Virus record (IMG/VR): IMGVR_UViG_3300003323_000251
Coordinates: 1 to 62,294 of that record
Direction: 5' to 3' (one strand)
DNA length: 62,294 nt
DNA from: a virus
Position 1 is the stretch's first letter. The number at the start of each line of letters is the position of its first letter. Positions 1 to 7,984 of the stretch are shown here, piece after piece. The notes under the pieces are model-generated. The model saw only the letters and a program-made list of their open reading frames with translations, did no database searches and was not told the DNA's origin. The position numbers were made by a program, and so were the translations under genes.

Positions 1-13
1 CCGGCCCTTGTCT

Positions 14-499
14 TTACTGAAGGGTCATGTAGTGACCAGGGAACAGGGTGCGATGCTGCATCTCCAAATTCGCCTGGAGGTGCGTGCACAGCGCCAGCGA
101 GATCGCCACGCCGATCCGTGACGCGTTCACGGTCAGCAGCGTCTGAGGCTGCCCGTTCTTGTCCGGGGCCAGCAGGTACAACTGGAACAGAGCGCGCTCA
201 TTCACGCCCTTGATGCGCGGGATCCGGTTCAGCTGAAAGGCGATTGGCGGATCCTGGACATCACCGAAACGGGTCAGCATCTCGATAGCCACCGCATCGT
301 TGTCCACGAAATCATGCAATTCGTTGGTGACCTGTCCTTCAGCGGTAGTTCCGGTCCACTGCCATTCGCCGTTCACCAGTTCGCGCTTGAACCCCAGCAG
401 CGCCTCGTTGAGGATCGAGTTCAGCACCAGCGGGATGTGCTCCTTAGGAATCTTGTCCCCGAGATTGATAGAGCCAGGTGGCTTAGGTTGAACCGGCAT
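14..499 (-). CDS. hypothetical protein, end of leftward recombination operon
   Basis: A 161-residue protein of unknown function and the last gene of the leftward operon. An in-frame GTG lies at 511, but the ATG at 499 has GGAG six bases upstream and is the better start. The start overlaps the end of the preceding gene by 17 bases, which suggests translational coupling. No catalytic motif, membrane segment or cysteine cluster is visible. Its place next to RecT and exonuclease genes hints at a role in DNA metabolism; that is inference only. It ends just before the terminator hairpin formed across the two ends of the window. Confidence 0.8.
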   Translation of the reverse strand: MPVQPKPPGSINLGDKIPKEHIPLVLNSILNEALLGFKRELVNGEWQWTGTTAEGQVTNELHDFVDNDAVAIEMLTRFGDVQDPPIAFQLNRIPRIKGVNERALFQLYLLAPDKNGQPQTLLTVNASRIGVAISLALCTHLQANLEMQHRTLFPGHYMTLQ

Positions 500-1295
500 G
501 GAAATCTCCACAAAGTGAGCAAGTTGTTAAAAATGGGCCATCAGATTCCCGCTGACGCATCGGCCCGTTAGCGTCGCAGGCGTGTTCTGGAATGTAGTGA
601 TGATCGCCCATCGGCGACCGATCGATGACGACATGCCCGCCAGAGACTTTGGCCTTGGCCTGCTCCAGCAACGGGTCGCCATCGGTCAGCCCCTCCTCGC
701 GCAGCCGTTCCACATTCTTGGCGGGGCTGTAGTTCGCGCGGCCCTGTAAGTACGCTTCGATCGGCTCACCCGTCGTTAGGATGCGGGGCCCGGTACCCCA
801 TTCCCGATGACGCGGGTCGGCGGGATTGTCCACATTCAGCACACCGAGCACCGGGAGCTTTTTGCGGACCGGTTCACCCTTCGGGGTCAATGCGATCTTT
901 TCGTCAGTGGGCGCGACCTTCGGCGGCAGCAGGTCGGGAGTCATGGCAATCAGCCGATCGCCCTGGCGGACCATCACTACGGTCGAGTCTCCATCGGGGG
1001 CGCCGGGATCGATGCCGACCACCGTCTCCTGGCCCATGAACACTGAGCGGCTTTTCCCAACCGTGGCATACATCCGCAATTCCATGCGGTAGTTGGGCAG
1101 CATGTTCACGCGGCGTTCGTCGGCGACCTTCAGCACCGATGCCAGGTCGGTCTTCGTTTTGCTGCTGATCCGCTTACCGTTCAACTTCTTGCTGGAATCT
1201 TTGATCAGCCGGGCTTCGAACCACGGCTGTATTCCAGCGACTGCGAGTACCTGGACCACCGCCTCCAGGATGTGGCGTTGTTTTGTGTCGAGCAT
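483..1295 (-). CDS. hypothetical protein with possible C-terminal zinc site
   Basis: A 270-residue protein. The ATG at 1295 is preceded by a strong GGAGGAA. I do not recognise the family. The N-terminal third is basic and helical. The C-terminal 50 residues contain a His-Cys-rich patch (GDHHYIPEHACDAN, then TTCSLCGDFH) that could bind one metal ion, like a small zinc finger. The start lies four bases from the stop of the upstream SprT-like gene, so the two belong to one transcript. Confidence 0.78.
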   Translation of the reverse strand: MLDTKQRHILEAVVQVLAVAGIQPWFEARLIKDSSKKLNGKRISSKTKTDLASVLKVADERRVNMLPNYRMELRMYATVGKSRSVFMGQETVVGIDPGAPDGDSTVVMVRQGDRLIAMTPDLLPPKVAPTDEKIALTPKGEPVRKKLPVLGVLNVDNPADPRHREWGTGPRILTTGEPIEAYLQGRANYSPAKNVERLREEGLTDGDPLLEQAKAKVSGGHVVIDRSPMGDHHYIPEHACDANGPMRQRESDGPFLTTCSLCGDFHAGST

Positions 1296-1298
1296 GGG

Positions 1299-1766
1299 TT
1301 ATTCCTCCACCCTGTAGTCGTGTTCAGCGACGGGCACCGAGCCCATATCGCGGACGATCGATTCCCAGCGGGCATCGTGGGCCTGCCAGTTGGGATCGAA
1401 CTGGCACCGCAGGAGGTGTGCCACCTCATGCGGAATAGTGCTGCGTAGAACGGCGTGGTAATTCCGCGCCGCTATTTTCTGGTTGATGTTGATGGACCAG
1501 GCTGGGACACCATCGCTGACCAATTGAAACTGACACAGCGATTCAGCGGCATTACGAGAGTCGAGCACGGCGAAGCTGACGGCCGGAGGGATTAACTCCG
1601 GCAGTTTGTAGAGCAGCTGGCCGTGTATCAGTTCGGTGTGGATCTTCTGAGCGATCGCCACCTTCTGCGACTCGGTGAGAGTGGTGGGAGGCGGGGCTGG
1701 CCACACCAACCACAGCAGGACCAGCCCCACCCCACACCCTGCAAAGCCCCAATACCCAGGCTTCAT
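1299..1766 (-). CDS. SprT-like zinc metalloprotease with N-terminal membrane segment
   Basis: A 155-residue protein. Residues 7-22 are a hydrophobic segment (FAGCGVGLVLLWLVW), probably a membrane anchor or uncleaved signal. Residues 113-117 are HEVAH, the HExxH zinc signature, and H130 in QAHDARWESIVRDMG matches the third ligand and C-terminal helix of the SprT/Spartan fold. Spartan proteins in eukaryotes remove DNA-protein crosslinks; many phages carry SprT domains without known targets. The membrane segment is unusual for that family. The protein could act in the inner membrane or periplasm instead of on DNA. It overlaps the upstream coiled-coil gene by four bases. Confidence 0.75.
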   Translation of the reverse strand: MKPGYWGFAGCGVGLVLLWLVWPAPPPTTLTESQKVAIAQKIHTELIHGQLLYKLPELIPPAVSFAVLDSRNAAESLCQFQLVSDGVPAWSININQKIAARNYHAVLRSTIPHEVAHLLRCQFDPNWQAHDARWESIVRDMGSVPVAEHDYRVEE

Positions 1767-2695
1767 CGGCCCGCCCGGGACTGTTCGAAGGGTTCATTGT
1801 AGATTTCAATGCCAGGAACCGCGGTGGTGCTGGCCTTCTTCACAGACCGTGCTTTCGCATTCAGCACCGACTTGTTCAGCCGCGCCTCCGGTTCCACCAG
1901 GTATTCCTCGGGCACCAGCTTGATGCTGACCGCGGCTGGCTGCTCTGGCGTATCGATCAGTCGATACTTCCAGTTGTCCTTCTGGGTGCTGGTGGATCCA
2001 TAGGTCCCCTGGATCGTCTTCGGCGGGGCGGTGGAGATCACCATCCCGGCCAGCACATCGGCGCGCTGTTCGAGCTGCACGGCCTGGGCAGCGGATTGGG
2101 CGGCAGTGTTGATAGCGTCGTCCTGCTTGGCCTTCACGTCCTCCAGCTGCTCCTCCAGCGCGGCTTTCGCTTCCGGTGTGCTGGCGACTTCCAGCGCGGC
2201 CTTGATGTTGGCGGCAGCGTTGGCAGCAGCCTGGGCCGCCTCGGTCGCTTCGCGGGCCTTACGTTCGGCTTCGTCCTTCTCGCGCTGGATGCGCGCCTCC
2301 TCTTCCTGTTTTTTCTTCAATGCGGCGGCGGCTTCATCAGCTTTCTTCTGGCGGTACGCAGCCAGCAGCTTGTCGACGCGCTTCAGCACCGTGTCCATCA
2401 GATCCAGCTTTTCCTTCGCCTCGCCGTTGATCTTGGCCACCAGCTTGCGGTGCTCCTCGGTAGCCTCCAGCCGTTTGTTGTCCAAGCCCTTCATGGTCTC
2501 GTTCAACCGAGCGCGGAACTCGCCCATCAATTCAGCGTCCGTGTCTGATGGCACGACTTGGAATTTGTCGGCCTTGGACAGCAGGACGGCGGCCGATTCC
2601 ATCAGCGCCCTGGCGGCACCGTGCTGCATGATGCTGGTGTACAGCACCACAGGCTTGGCGGCAGGGGCTTCGGATGTCTGGTTTTTATCAGTCAC
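1763..2695 (-). CDS. coiled-coil recombination-operon protein
   Basis: A 310-residue protein that starts at GTG 2695 with GGAG upstream. Residues about 55-215 are a long Ala/Lys/Glu-rich coiled coil (for example KKKQEEEARIQREKDEAERK). The C-terminus carries VPEEYLVEPEARLN and a closing VPGIEIYNEP. I recognise that tail from coiled-coil proteins in phage recombination cassettes next to RecT and exonuclease genes; their biochemistry is not established to my knowledge. Here too it lies just downstream of the exonuclease. A role as a partner or scaffold of the RecT/exonuclease pair is inferred. Confidence 0.75.
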   Translation of the reverse strand: MTDKNQTSEAPAAKPVVLYTSIMQHGAARALMESAAVLLSKADKFQVVPSDTDAELMGEFRARLNETMKGLDNKRLEATEEHRKLVAKINGEAKEKLDLMDTVLKRVDKLLAAYRQKKADEAAAALKKKQEEEARIQREKDEAERKAREATEAAQAAANAAANIKAALEVASTPEAKAALEEQLEDVKAKQDDAINTAAQSAAQAVQLEQRADVLAGMVISTAPPKTIQGTYGSTSTQKDNWKYRLIDTPEQPAAVSIKLVPEEYLVEPEARLNKSVLNAKARSVKKASTTAVPGIEIYNEPFEQSRAGR

Positions 2696-2710
2696 AACGA
2701 TCTCCAGTAG

Positions 2711-3382
2711 TTAGAACATGCGATCAAGGGCAGCTGCATCAGGCTCCAGCGGGGTGAAGCGCTGGTTCATGGTGAAGCCGGTTAGGAATTCATCGAGCTT
2801 GTCACGCAGGCGAATCAGATCCCCGGGGGCGGGGATCACGCGGCATTCGAAATAGTCGAGGCCATCAGCTGCCACGCGTGGGTCGAAGCTAACGAACCAC
2901 CAGTCCTCCAGGTCGGACACGCGCATGCCGTGGTAGATCTGCCATTTGCACCAGTCAGGCACGCGACGCTGGCGCAGCACTTCCAGGTGGACCTCGCCGT
3001 CATAGGGGCATTTCGTTTCCAGCCCGCCGATAGGCGTATCGAAGCCGGCCTTCGACAGCAGGCGGTCCGGGCTGTAGCCAAAGTGACGCACGCGGATCCG
3101 GTCGGTCGGGTCGTGCCAGTACAGGAACTTCGGGTCCCACACGTCATATTCGGGATGTCGATCCCAGAAGCGAGCAGTGGCCTGCTTTTCGTGGATCTGC
3201 CCCCACGCCAGCGGAGCCGGCATGTTTGGGGTGTCTTCCACCGAGTAGAACGGCCGCGGATTGCGCAGGTCTCTAGCGATCTCATTCCAGGCCGTGCGGC
3301 TGGACGTCATGATCCGCTGGGCAACCGAGCCAGTGATACGACCAGCCCGAAGAGCGCCATGCTCCTCGCGTGAAAGAGTCAT
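2711..3382 (-). CDS. YqaJ-type viral recombinase (alkaline exonuclease)
   Basis: A 223-residue nuclease that would resect double-stranded DNA ends for the RecT annealase. The lambda-exonuclease-type motifs are in order: E65 in GQIHEKQ, D106 in GYSPDRL, E122 and K124 in GLETKCP, and Q148 in WQIYHGM. The ATG at 3382 has AAGGTGG upstream and overlaps the RecT stop as ATGA, so the two are probably coupled. A longer in-frame extension upstream would run through the recT gene and lacks a ribosome site, so I reject it. The family assignment is firm; substrate polarity is known only by homology. Confidence 0.9.
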   Translation of the reverse strand: MTLSREEHGALRAGRITGSVAQRIMTSSRTAWNEIARDLRNPRPFYSVEDTPNMPAPLAWGQIHEKQATARFWDRHPEYDVWDPKFLYWHDPTDRIRVRHFGYSPDRLLSKAGFDTPIGGLETKCPYDGEVHLEVLRQRRVPDWCKWQIYHGMRVSDLEDWWFVSFDPRVAADGLDYFECRVIPAPGDLIRLRDKLDEFLTGFTMNQRFTPLEPDAAALDRMF

Positions 3383-4338
3383 TGCGCCACCTTGCGGCAA
3401 CGAGCCGTCAGCCGTTCCTTCGCGTCTTCGAAGTACCGCGCCGGGATGTTGCGCACCTCGGTGGCGTTGTAGTGGTTGGCCATGTTTACCAGCCAATTGC
3501 TGGCGCGCTTACCGGTGATGCCGTGGTCAGACATCACAGCTTCCAGCTGCAGCACCTGATCGTCGCTCAGGCACAGCTCCTGCTCGCCGGGGACGGGGGC
3601 CGGCGGGCTTTTATCGAAGTCGATGCCGTCGTGCTTGTCGACGACCTCTAGGCCGTGCTTCAGCCAGCCCTTAGCATCACCCGGTACCAGCTTGAGCAAG
3701 CGACGGTAGGACACCTTCATCTCCATCTGGTCCCGGAACTTACCCTTCCATGCGAAGCCGCCCCTGGGGTTCTTCACCCTCGCCGCAGCCTCGGCGGCTT
3801 CAATGATTTCCCAGGGTGTGACCTCCACGCGCTCGCCACCGCTGGGCAACTTGGCGACCGACCAGACAGCGATCACATTGCCGCGATTTTTAACTTTCCA
3901 GTCCTCCTCGTGATCGATCATGCGGCGGTTGTTGTGGGTGTAGACCCGGAACTTGTCCTGCGAGAAAACGCGCGCGCCGTTGATGTCGGAAACCGCACCG
4001 CCCTGCATGGCTGCGTACGCTAGGCCGCGATACCCAGGCTTGAATGTGCACTCCACGATGCCGCGCGCTTTGTCCGCATAGGGGATCAGGTAGGCGTGAG
4101 CAGTCGACGGGGCAAGCGACATACCGGACCAGGCCACCTCCAGCATCGAGGCGCGAATGGACTCCGGCGTGCATTCCTCCAGCTGTGGATTGGCCAGGAT
4201 CACCTGGCGTGCGTACTCCTTTTCGGCCGCCCACCGCATCTCTTTGTCAAAGCGGTTGCCGTTGAAGCGCGAGGGCAGCGCCCTGTCATCCAGGGCCTGG
4301 TCCAACACTACGATTCCCGTGCCTGTCTTCTTTGTCAT
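3379..4338 (-). CDS. recT: RecT-family single-strand annealing protein
   Basis: A 319-residue RecT annealase, the first gene of the leftward operon. Family features include the segment ESIRASMLEVAWSGMSLAP, then HAYLIPYADKARGIVECTF and the GYRGLAY patch, as in E. coli RecT. The ATG at 4338 is preceded by GGAGG at good spacing; in-frame codons further upstream cross the promoter region and are not used. Together with the downstream exonuclease it forms a RecET/Red-beta-like pair for end-joining recombination, repair or concatemer formation. Its leader contains the 17-bp palindrome at 4351-4367, so transcription is probably repressible. Confidence 0.93.
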   Translation of the reverse strand: MTKKTGTGIVVLDQALDDRALPSRFNGNRFDKEMRWAAEKEYARQVILANPQLEECTPESIRASMLEVAWSGMSLAPSTAHAYLIPYADKARGIVECTFKPGYRGLAYAAMQGGAVSDINGARVFSQDKFRVYTHNNRRMIDHEEDWKVKNRGNVIAVWSVAKLPSGGERVEVTPWEIIEAAEAAARVKNPRGGFAWKGKFRDQMEMKVSYRRLLKLVPGDAKGWLKHGLEVVDKHDGIDFDKSPPAPVPGEQELCLSDDQVLQLEAVMSDHGITGKRASNWLVNMANHYNATEVRNIPARYFEDAKERLTARCRKVAQ

Positions 4339-4350
4339 CTCAACCTCCAG

Positions 4351-4367
4351 CGCATAACTTGTATGCG
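4351..4367. promoter_or_regulatory. palindromic operator site 1
   Basis: The 17-bp palindrome CGCATA-acttg-TATGCG lies between the divergent recT and 4453 genes, 13 bases upstream of recT. It is one of six related sites between genes. It is well placed to block leftward transcription into the recombination operon. The binding protein is unknown. Confidence 0.75.
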
Positions 4368-4383
4368 ATCCTTTCACAACCGA

Positions 4384-4411
4384 TTGACTTACGCAACAGC
4401 AAGCGGATACT
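4384..4411 (+). promoter_or_regulatory. putative rightward early promoter
   Basis: TTGACT at 4384-4389 and GATACT at 4406-4411 are separated by 16 bases and resemble sigma-70 -35 and -10 boxes. They would drive the early operon that starts with the regulator at 4453. The match is by eye only. Confidence 0.5.
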
Positions 4412-4452
4412 ACGGCCCGAGTTAGAGCTTCCGAATCAGTAATGGAGAACCC

Positions 4453-4779
4453 ATGCCAGAAAAATTGAACGAGCCGCCGGATATGAATGACACCGAGCAC
4501 GAAGTTCACGAGGCCGTGACGTACCACGAACTGCGGGACATCGTTCGCGATCTGCAGCAATACGCCGACTTCACTGAGCAGCAGGTCGCCAATGCTATTG
4601 GCTGGAATTCGGCGAGCATGAACCGTTTTATGAACGGCCAGACGAAGACCATGCCGCATCACACGGCATTGCTGCTGCATCGCATGCGCCGTCGATACCG
4701 CGAAGGAATAGACGCTAAGAAGATTGAACTGGCCAATGCGCTGATGGCGTCGGTTTCTCAGGCCAGCATTGCGGGGTAA
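4453..4779 (+). CDS. Cro/CI-like helix-turn-helix regulator
   Basis: A 108-residue protein, first gene of the rightward early operon. Residues about 35-75 form a lambda-repressor-type helix-turn-helix: FTEQQVANAIGWNSASMNRF is the turn and recognition helix, followed by a conserved-looking helix with HTALLLHRMRR. There is no dimerisation or peptidase domain, so it is Cro-like. GGAG precedes the ATG. It lies opposite recT across the control region, as Cro-type genes often do. It may bind the CGCATA palindromes, but the gene at 26550 is an equal candidate. Confidence 0.8.
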   Translation: MPEKLNEPPDMNDTEHEVHEAVTYHELRDIVRDLQQYADFTEQQVANAIGWNSASMNRFMNGQTKTMPHHTALLLHRMRRRYREGIDAKKIELANALMASVSQASIAG

Positions 4780-4781
4780 TC

Positions 4782-5609
4782 ATGTACGGAAAGATCTTCC
4801 AGTCGATCTACGACGGCACACTGGTTACCAATTGGAAGGCCCTGGTCACGTTCGAGCAGATGATCATTTTATGCGACGCGGACGGGGTCTTAGACATGAC
4901 TCCTTTTGCGATCCACAAGAGGACGGGGATACCGCTGGACATCATTCAGGAGGGCATCAACTTCCTGGAGCAGGCGGACCCGCTCAGCCGCTCCAAAGAG
5001 CAAGACGGTCGCCGCATCGAGCGGCTGGATGCACATCGCGACTGGGGGTGGGTAATTGTCAATCACCGGTACTACCGGGACCTCGTGTCCAAGGAGGAGA
5101 AGCGCGAGGCGGATAGAGTGCGCATTGCTAGCAAGAGGGCGGCAGTCAGGCAGCAGGAGCAGATGTCGCTAGATGTCGCAGAGTGTCGCAATGTGTCGCA
5201 AGTAGTCGCGGATGTCGCACATGCAGATACAGATACAGATACAAAAGAAAGAAATACGTCGGGTAAACCCGACCCCGTGATGAAACTCTTCGAGGTGTGG
5301 AAGGAGGCTCACAACCACCCCAGGGCGCTACTGGATCCGAAGCGCAAGAAGAAAATCCAGGCGGCGCTGAAGATCGGGTACTCGGTCGCCGAGCTGGAGA
5401 AGGCGATCAGGGGGTACAAGTTCTCCAAGTTCCACATGGGGGAGAACGACCGCAACATGGTGTACGACGGCCTGGACGTGATGCTTCGTGACGCCGAACA
5501 CATCGACCGCGGCCTGGAGCTGTACGAGCGCCATAAGGCTGGCAATGGTGCTGCAGCAGGGGCAGATGATCCGTGGGCAAAGGGGCCGAGCCGTGGCGTC
5601 CATGGGTAA
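4782..5609 (+). CDS. phage replication initiator (O-like replisome organiser)
   Basis: A 275-residue protein. The N-terminal 100 residues (MYGKIFQSIYDGTL, DMTPFAIHKRTGIPLDII, LDAHRDWGWVIVNHRYYR) match the winged-helix module of phage replication proteins that bind the origin. A linker at about 125-160 is low in complexity and is encoded by the iteron array (5164-5218) and the GATACA repeats. The C-terminal 100 residues (VWKEAHNHPRALLD, GYSVAELEKAIRGYK) form the second conserved module, often the helicase-loading part. An origin inside the linker of the initiator gene is the lambda O arrangement. The helicase gene lies two genes downstream. Confidence 0.85.
   Translation: MYGKIFQSIYDGTLVTNWKALVTFEQMIILCDADGVLDMTPFAIHKRTGIPLDIIQEGINFLEQADPLSRSKEQDGRRIERLDAHRDWGWVIVNHRYYRDLVSKEEKREADRVRIASKRAAVRQQEQMSLDVAECRNVSQVVADVAHADTDTDTKERNTSGKPDPVMKLFEVWKEAHNHPRALLDPKRKKKIQAALKIGYSVAELEKAIRGYKFSKFHMGENDRNMVYDGLDVMLRDAEHIDRGLELYERHKAGNGAAAGADDPWAKGPSRGVHG
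5164..5273. other. candidate replication origin: phased iterons, A-rich tract, palindrome
   Basis: TGTCGC occurs at 5164, 5174, 5184, 5194 and 5213, with AGTCGC at 5204, so six copies recur about every 10 bases, one helical turn. Directly after comes a T/A-richer tract with three GATACA units and an A/G run (5226-5256), then the palindrome GTCGGGTAAACCCGAC (5258-5273). The array lies inside the initiator gene, as in lambda. All of this is seen in the sequence; origin function is inferred. Confidence 0.72.
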
Positions 5610-6084
5610 CCCGAACGCCGCTCAGCGGCTGGATATGCTTCGCGGCATGCGCTTGCGCGGCCAGGTTCCGCTCGGCGCCATCATGGTGGTGACCGATCGG
5701 AAGGACGTGGAGCTGTTCGAAGAGATCAAGCGCCCCGTGATCGAGGTGTGGAGGCGCGATGCGGGGAAACTGGACTGGACGCCGATCACCGGACTGTGGG
5801 TGTACGCGGTGGTGCGGGACTGGGACATCGATCTGCGCACCGAGCTGTTCAACAGCATTCGCCTGGGCGAGCCCCTGTTGCTGAGCTGGATGGCTACAGC
5901 CAAGGATTCGCGCGATCGCTACGGACGCCGCATCGTCGGTCACATGGAGATCGAGCGGGGCATGCCCAAGGAGATCTGGATGACCTCCGAGACCGCCTGC
6001 TGCGGCGCTTCGGACCAGGACTGGCTAGACGCCATGCGTAACAAGCATCCGAAGGGAGGCTGGTACAGCTATGGCCGGATTTGA
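5602..6084 (+). CDS. hypothetical protein between initiator and helicase
   Basis: A 160-residue protein of unknown function. The ATG at 5602 overlaps the initiator stop (ATGGGTAA), so translation is probably coupled; the ribosome site is weak. The sequence is aromatic and charged (LDWTPITGLWVYAVVRDWDI) with a CCGASDQDW motif near the end, and has no membrane segment. Its fixed place between initiator and helicase suggests a replication role such as a helicase loader; no Walker motif is visible and this is only inference. Confidence 0.75.
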   Translation: MGNPNAAQRLDMLRGMRLRGQVPLGAIMVVTDRKDVELFEEIKRPVIEVWRRDAGKLDWTPITGLWVYAVVRDWDIDLRTELFNSIRLGEPLLLSWMATAKDSRDRYGRRIVGHMEIERGMPKEIWMTSETACCGASDQDWLDAMRNKHPKGGWYSYGRI

Positions 6085-7033
6085 TGGATTCGAGATCGCC
6101 GACGACGCGATCGACTTCACCCAGTACGCCATGCAGCCGGACGATAAGACCCGGTTCCTACGCCCGCGCGACGTTGAGCAGGGCATCAGGGACCTGTCCT
6201 ACGGCAAGCTCGCACGCTCCGGGCTGACATTGCCCTGGGCCAGATGGCACAACAACGTCCGATTCCCGCGCGGCCAGACGACGATCTGGGGCGGCTTTAC
6301 GCACCACGGCAAGACGCAGATGCTGAAGCAGCTGATCTGCTGGGCGATCAAGCACAACGAGCCAGCCGCCATTGCCTCGTTCGAAGAACGGCCCGAGGTG
6401 ACGCTGTTCCACCTGTGCCGAATCGCCACCCAGGCGCGCAACCCCAACGAGGAGGAGATCGATATCTTCTGCCACTGGGCGCGCAATAACCTGTGGATCT
6501 ACAACCAGAAGCGCCTGGTGACGCCGGAGCGGATCATCGGCGTGATGAACTACGCCGCGCGCGAGCTGGGCTGCTATCACTTCGTGATCGATTCGCTGAT
6601 GCGCCTGGACATCGACCTGGAGGACCAGGAGCGGGTGAAGATGTTCGCCAACGCGCTCGGGCTGCACGCCGAGCAGTCGAACATCCACTGTCACCTGGTG
6701 GCGCACGTCACCAAGGGCGATCAGACCAAGCTACCGGACCTGTACAGCATCAAAGGCCCAGGCTACCTGTGCGACCAGGCCGACCGCGTGATCCTGGTCT
6801 GGCGCAACAAGGTCCCCAAACACGAGCGCAACCCCGAGAAGCACTACAAGTGGGACGCGGTCCTGAACGTGGACAAGCAGCGCGGCGATCCTGACTGGAT
6901 CGGCCCGATCGGCCTGGACTATCACCACGACAGCACACAGCTGGTGCTGTCCGAGGACATTCTGAAGCCGGTCCAATACATCCCCGGCATCGGGGTGGAG
7001 AACCTAGAAACCATGGAGATGTTCGGGACATGA
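6071..7033 (+). CDS. DnaB-like replicative helicase / RecA-fold ATPase
   Basis: A 320-residue protein. Walker A is at residues 75-82 (GFTHHGKT), a catalytic glutamate candidate at SFEERP (about 105-106), and Walker B ends at D174 (HFVIDSL). A late RVILVWRNK segment fits the DnaB arginine-finger strand. Compared with DnaB (about 470 residues) the N-terminal primase-binding domain is missing, so it matches stand-alone phage helicase cores. It would unwind the fork loaded by the initiator upstream. It overlaps the previous gene by 14 bases. Confidence 0.87.
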   Translation: MAGFDGFEIADDAIDFTQYAMQPDDKTRFLRPRDVEQGIRDLSYGKLARSGLTLPWARWHNNVRFPRGQTTIWGGFTHHGKTQMLKQLICWAIKHNEPAAIASFEERPEVTLFHLCRIATQARNPNEEEIDIFCHWARNNLWIYNQKRLVTPERIIGVMNYAARELGCYHFVIDSLMRLDIDLEDQERVKMFANALGLHAEQSNIHCHLVAHVTKGDQTKLPDLYSIKGPGYLCDQADRVILVWRNKVPKHERNPEKHYKWDAVLNVDKQRGDPDWIGPIGLDYHHDSTQLVLSEDILKPVQYIPGIGVENLETMEMFGT

Positions 7034-7287
7034 AGCAGAAGCCGGTCAAATGGCTGCGCCCAGTTGTGGTGAAGAACATGGTGTCGTGGCCAGAAAAATG
7101 CGAAGCCACGATCGTCACGCCGCAATCGGTCGCATGGCACCAGGCCCGCGGAACAGGGCTGAATTGTAAGCTCGCGGCGAAGATCGATTTCCGCGGAAAG
7201 AAGCTGTGCACGAAGCACGCAAGCATCAAGGCGCTGGAAGAATTAGCCGGCCCAACACCAGTGGAAGAAATCAATGCAGCACGATGA
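7030..7287 (+). CDS. small cysteine-containing protein
   Basis: An 85-residue protein that starts in an ATGA overlap with the helicase stop. The C-terminal half carries GLNCKLAAKIDFRGKKLCTKHAS, with an earlier PEKCEAT. The three cysteines and the histidine of CTKH could form one zinc site. Similar small basic proteins with a C...GK.LC..HA pattern occur in phage replication modules; their role is unknown. Confidence 0.75.
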   Translation: MKQKPVKWLRPVVVKNMVSWPEKCEATIVTPQSVAWHQARGTGLNCKLAAKIDFRGKKLCTKHASIKALEELAGPTPVEEINAAR

Positions 7288-7984
7288 AGCCGCGCGAATG
7301 GTCGCGTTCGAGGGCACTGTGACCCTCGCCAAGTGGACGGACAGCAGCAGTTCCGGCCCGAAGGTTAGTTTCAGCCTGCTGGACCGCGATGCCTTGGCGC
7401 CGTTCGAGAAAGCCACCAAGCGCAAGGGCAAGAAATCCGGCCAGCGGTACCTGCTGATTCTCGCCGACACCGAAGGGGAGACCGTTCCCGAGGCCCCGGA
7501 CGAATGCTATTTGCTGGGTGCCCAGTGGACACATACCGCGGGCTCCTCCATCACTTTCGCGATGGAGTCGGTGGAGTTCTGGCGCCGATTCACGACGGCC
7601 GACCAGTCGGAAAGCCCGACTCGATTCCACCTCACGCTGGTGGAGCTGCAGGCCGATGAGACCCCTGTCGATCAGGTCACTCAGGACGTGCTGGAGAAAG
7701 CCACCAAGCGCAAAGGCGGACCTAAGTCCAAGCACGTCGCCCAGCTGATTCAGGGCCCAGATTTCCGAACGTTCGTGGGCAAGCGGATCGAGCTACCCAA
7801 AGAACGCTGGGAGATGACGACCGCCGACATGGCGGACAAGTGGATCAAACAAGTTTGCGGCATCGAGTCGAAGGCCGATTTCGATTACGAGCCCGAAGCG
7901 TGGAAGCGCTTCGAAAACCTCGTCCGGCGCCCCTTCCTGTCCTGGGCACGGTCTTACTTTGGAGAGTCCTATGGAAAGTACTGA
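7274..7984 (+). CDS. hypothetical DNA-metabolism protein with repeated basic motif
   Basis: A 236-residue protein, no family recognised. The segment EKATKRKG occurs twice, at about residues 45-52 and 140-147, each followed by more lysines; each copy sits between folded-looking blocks. The N-terminal block (FEGTVTLAKWTD, KVSFSLLDRD) looks like beta strands. No nuclease or nucleotide-binding motif is visible. Two lysine-rich patches in an early replication operon suggest nucleic-acid binding. It overlaps both neighbours by 14 bases. Confidence 0.75.
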   Translation: MQHDEAARMVAFEGTVTLAKWTDSSSSGPKVSFSLLDRDALAPFEKATKRKGKKSGQRYLLILADTEGETVPEAPDECYLLGAQWTHTAGSSITFAMESVEFWRRFTTADQSESPTRFHLTLVELQADETPVDQVTQDVLEKATKRKGGPKSKHVAQLIQGPDFRTFVGKRIELPKERWEMTTADMADKWIKQVCGIESKADFDYEPEAWKRFENLVRRPFLSWARSYFGESYGKY

